Shown: in pieces, positions 5,941 to 7,064 of the stretch
Position numbering within the stretch: the stretch's first letter is position 1
Layout: every line of letters starts with the position of its first letter
Origin: Chthoniobacterales bacterium
GTDB taxonomy: Bacteria > Verrucomicrobiota > Verrucomicrobiia > Chthoniobacterales > UBA6821
DNA: 7,064 nucleotides
Direction of reading: 5' to 3'
Assembly (NCBI GenBank): GCA_021733705.1
Contig: JAIPKF010000072.1
Span: 1 to 7,064, forward strand
Position numbers and translations under genes: made by a program
Notes under the pieces: generated by a model
Told to the model about the DNA's origin: nothing
What the model saw: only the letters and a program-made list of their open reading frames with translations
The model's database searches: none

Positions 5941-7064
5941 CTAAACACCTCGTAGTCCAGTCAGTAGTAATTCCGCATTAGAATTTGTAACATCGATATT
6001 TTGAAGAAGTAGTTGTATTCCCTCTACTGCCGGAAGCTCTAGGAGTGATGAACGCAATGCAACGATACGATTAAGTTCATCGGGATGGTATAGAAGTTCT
6101 TCTCGACGTGTTGCTGATTTGACTAGATGAATAGCTGGAAAAATGCGTTGTTCTGCAATCGAGCGATCGAGCATGATCTCCATATTGCCGGTTCCTTTAA
6201 ATTCCTCAAAAATAAGGTCATCCATCCGGCTTTGAGTTTCAATAAGAGCTGTTGCTAAAATGGTGAGGCTTCCTCCTTCTTCAACATTTCTTGCAGAGCC
6301 AAAAAAACGTTTAGGTCTCGCTAAAGCCTTGCTATCAACGCCGCCGCTCATTGTGCGGCCTTTACCTGTAATGGCATTGTTATAGCCACGAGAGAGACGA
6401 GTAATGCTATCTATGAGTATGACCACATCTTGACCAAGCTCGACGAGGCGTTTGGAGCGTTCTGAAACCATTTCAGAAACTTGCACATGTCGTGCTGTTG
6501 GTTCATCAAAAGTAGAACTGACAATATCACAATCAAGAGATCGTCTCAGATCGGTTACCTCCTCGGGACGCTCATCGACCAGTAAAACAATAAGGTGAAT
6601 ATTGGGGTGATTAGCTCGAATAGCTAAGGCAATATTTTTTAGAACAGTTGTTTTTCCTGTGCGAGGAGGGGCGATGATAAGCCCACGCTGTCCCATACCT
6701 AGAGGAGCAACAAGATCAATAGCACGTCCCGTATGATTAATATCTCCAGGTTGCTCAAGGAGCATACGTTTGTTGGGAAAAGTAGCCGTGAGTTGATCAA
6801 ATTCCTTGGGGCTTTTCCAATTGTTCACAGAAATTCCCTCAATAGTAGTGATTTCATGAAGAACCAAACGACGTTGATTGAAAATACGGACAATACCAGC
6901 GATACGTAGTCCGGCGCGAAGTTGATATTTTTTTAATAAAGCAACGGGAACAAGCAGATCCTCTGGACAAGGGGCAAAGTTGAATGCAGGCCACCTTAGT
7001 AGTGGCTGGTCTGGAGAAAATTCTAAAATTCCTTCTGCGTGTAAGGAACCTCCTGAGAGAATTT
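5941..7064 (-). CDS. rho: Transcription termination factor Rho (N-terminus cut by window edge)
   Basis: The frame runs open to the right edge: 373 residues are visible and the N-terminus lies outside. An internal TTG at 6865-6867 should not be taken as the start, because 65 further residues upstream belong to the cold-shock-like RNA-binding domain (for example EGILEF, CPEDLLVP and YQLRAG). Rho is a hexameric RNA helicase that ends transcripts. The ATPase core is complete: P-loop APPRTGKT (visible residues 131-138), LLVDERPEEVTD, Walker B VVILIDSITRL (from 213), Q-loop region GRTMSGG (235-241), R-loop RSIAEQR (300-306) and arginine finger R337 in ALRSSL. It ends in a typical short tail. The RNP1-like GFGFLR of the RNA-binding domain is replaced here by QPLLRW, which is unusual. 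The E. coli protein has roughly 50 residues before this point, so at least that many are probably missing. Confidence 0.97.
   Translation of the reverse strand, partial: ILSGGSLHAEGILEFSPDQPLLRWPAFNFAPCPEDLLVPVALLKKYQLRAGLRIAGIVRIFNQRRLVLHEITTIEGISVNNWKSPKEFDQLTATFPNKRMLLEQPGDINHTGRAIDLVAPLGMGQRGLIIAPPRTGKTTVLKNIALAIRANHPNIHLIVLLVDERPEEVTDLRRSLDCDIVSSTFDEPTARHVQVSEMVSERSKRLVELGQDVVILIDSITRLSRGYNNAITGKGRTMSGGVDSKALARPKRFFGSARNVEEGGSLTILATALIETQSRMDDLIFEEFKGTGNMEIMLDRSIAEQRIFPAIHLVKSATRREELLYHPDELNRIVALRSSLLELPAVEGIQLLLQNIDVTNSNAELLLTGLRGV

Noticed and set aside
6865..6867. TTG as the start of a 308-residue Rho
   Set aside because: The frame continues upstream to the window edge and encodes the expected Rho RNA-binding domain, so the TTG is internal.

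Overview
All eight genes in this window lie on the minus strand, so transcription runs from high to low coordinates. Coding density is high and G+C is roughly 40% by spot counts. The organism is a Gram-negative-type bacterium with lipoprotein export and Rho. My best guess is the PVC group, probably a Verrucomicrobiota member. The guess rests on the ECF sigma sequence and on the small protein encoded just after it, whose N-terminus (a short LK-x-YE-x-P segment followed by EF-x-RRQ) resembles what I recall from Verrucomicrobia. No rRNA or marker gene is present to confirm it.

Layout in transcription order: (1) transcription termination factor Rho, its N-terminus cut by the right window edge; (2) a 138-base spacer with several short palindromes; (3) an ECF-type RNA polymerase sigma factor; (4) a small single-membrane-span protein 27 bases later, a candidate anti-sigma or sigma-linked regulator; (5) an HAAT-type ABC importer (the branched-chain amino acid transporter family): lipoprotein binding protein livK, permeases livH and livM, and ATPase livG; (6) a Nudix hydrolase whose start overlaps the end of livG by 11 bases and whose C-terminus is cut by the left edge.

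The importer works as follows. LivK, anchored by its lipid, captures the ligand in the periplasm. The LivH/LivM pair forms the channel, and LivG supplies one ATP-hydrolysing subunit. The usual second ATPase, LivF, is not in the window. Its expected place is taken by the Nudix gene, so LivF is either further downstream, elsewhere in the genome, or replaced by a LivG homodimer. The sigma factor and its membrane partner sit directly upstream of the transporter in the same direction with only short gaps, so one transcript could cover all of them.

Most of the window is recognisable housekeeping and transport. The points worth a second look are the missing livF with the livG/Nudix overlap, the uncharacterised membrane partner of the sigma factor, a divergent RNA-binding motif in the Rho N-terminal domain, and the palindromic spacer between rho and the sigma gene. 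I see no mobile element, CRISPR array, tRNA or rRNA, and no stretch over 300 bases without a gene. I did not find a convincing new biological system.
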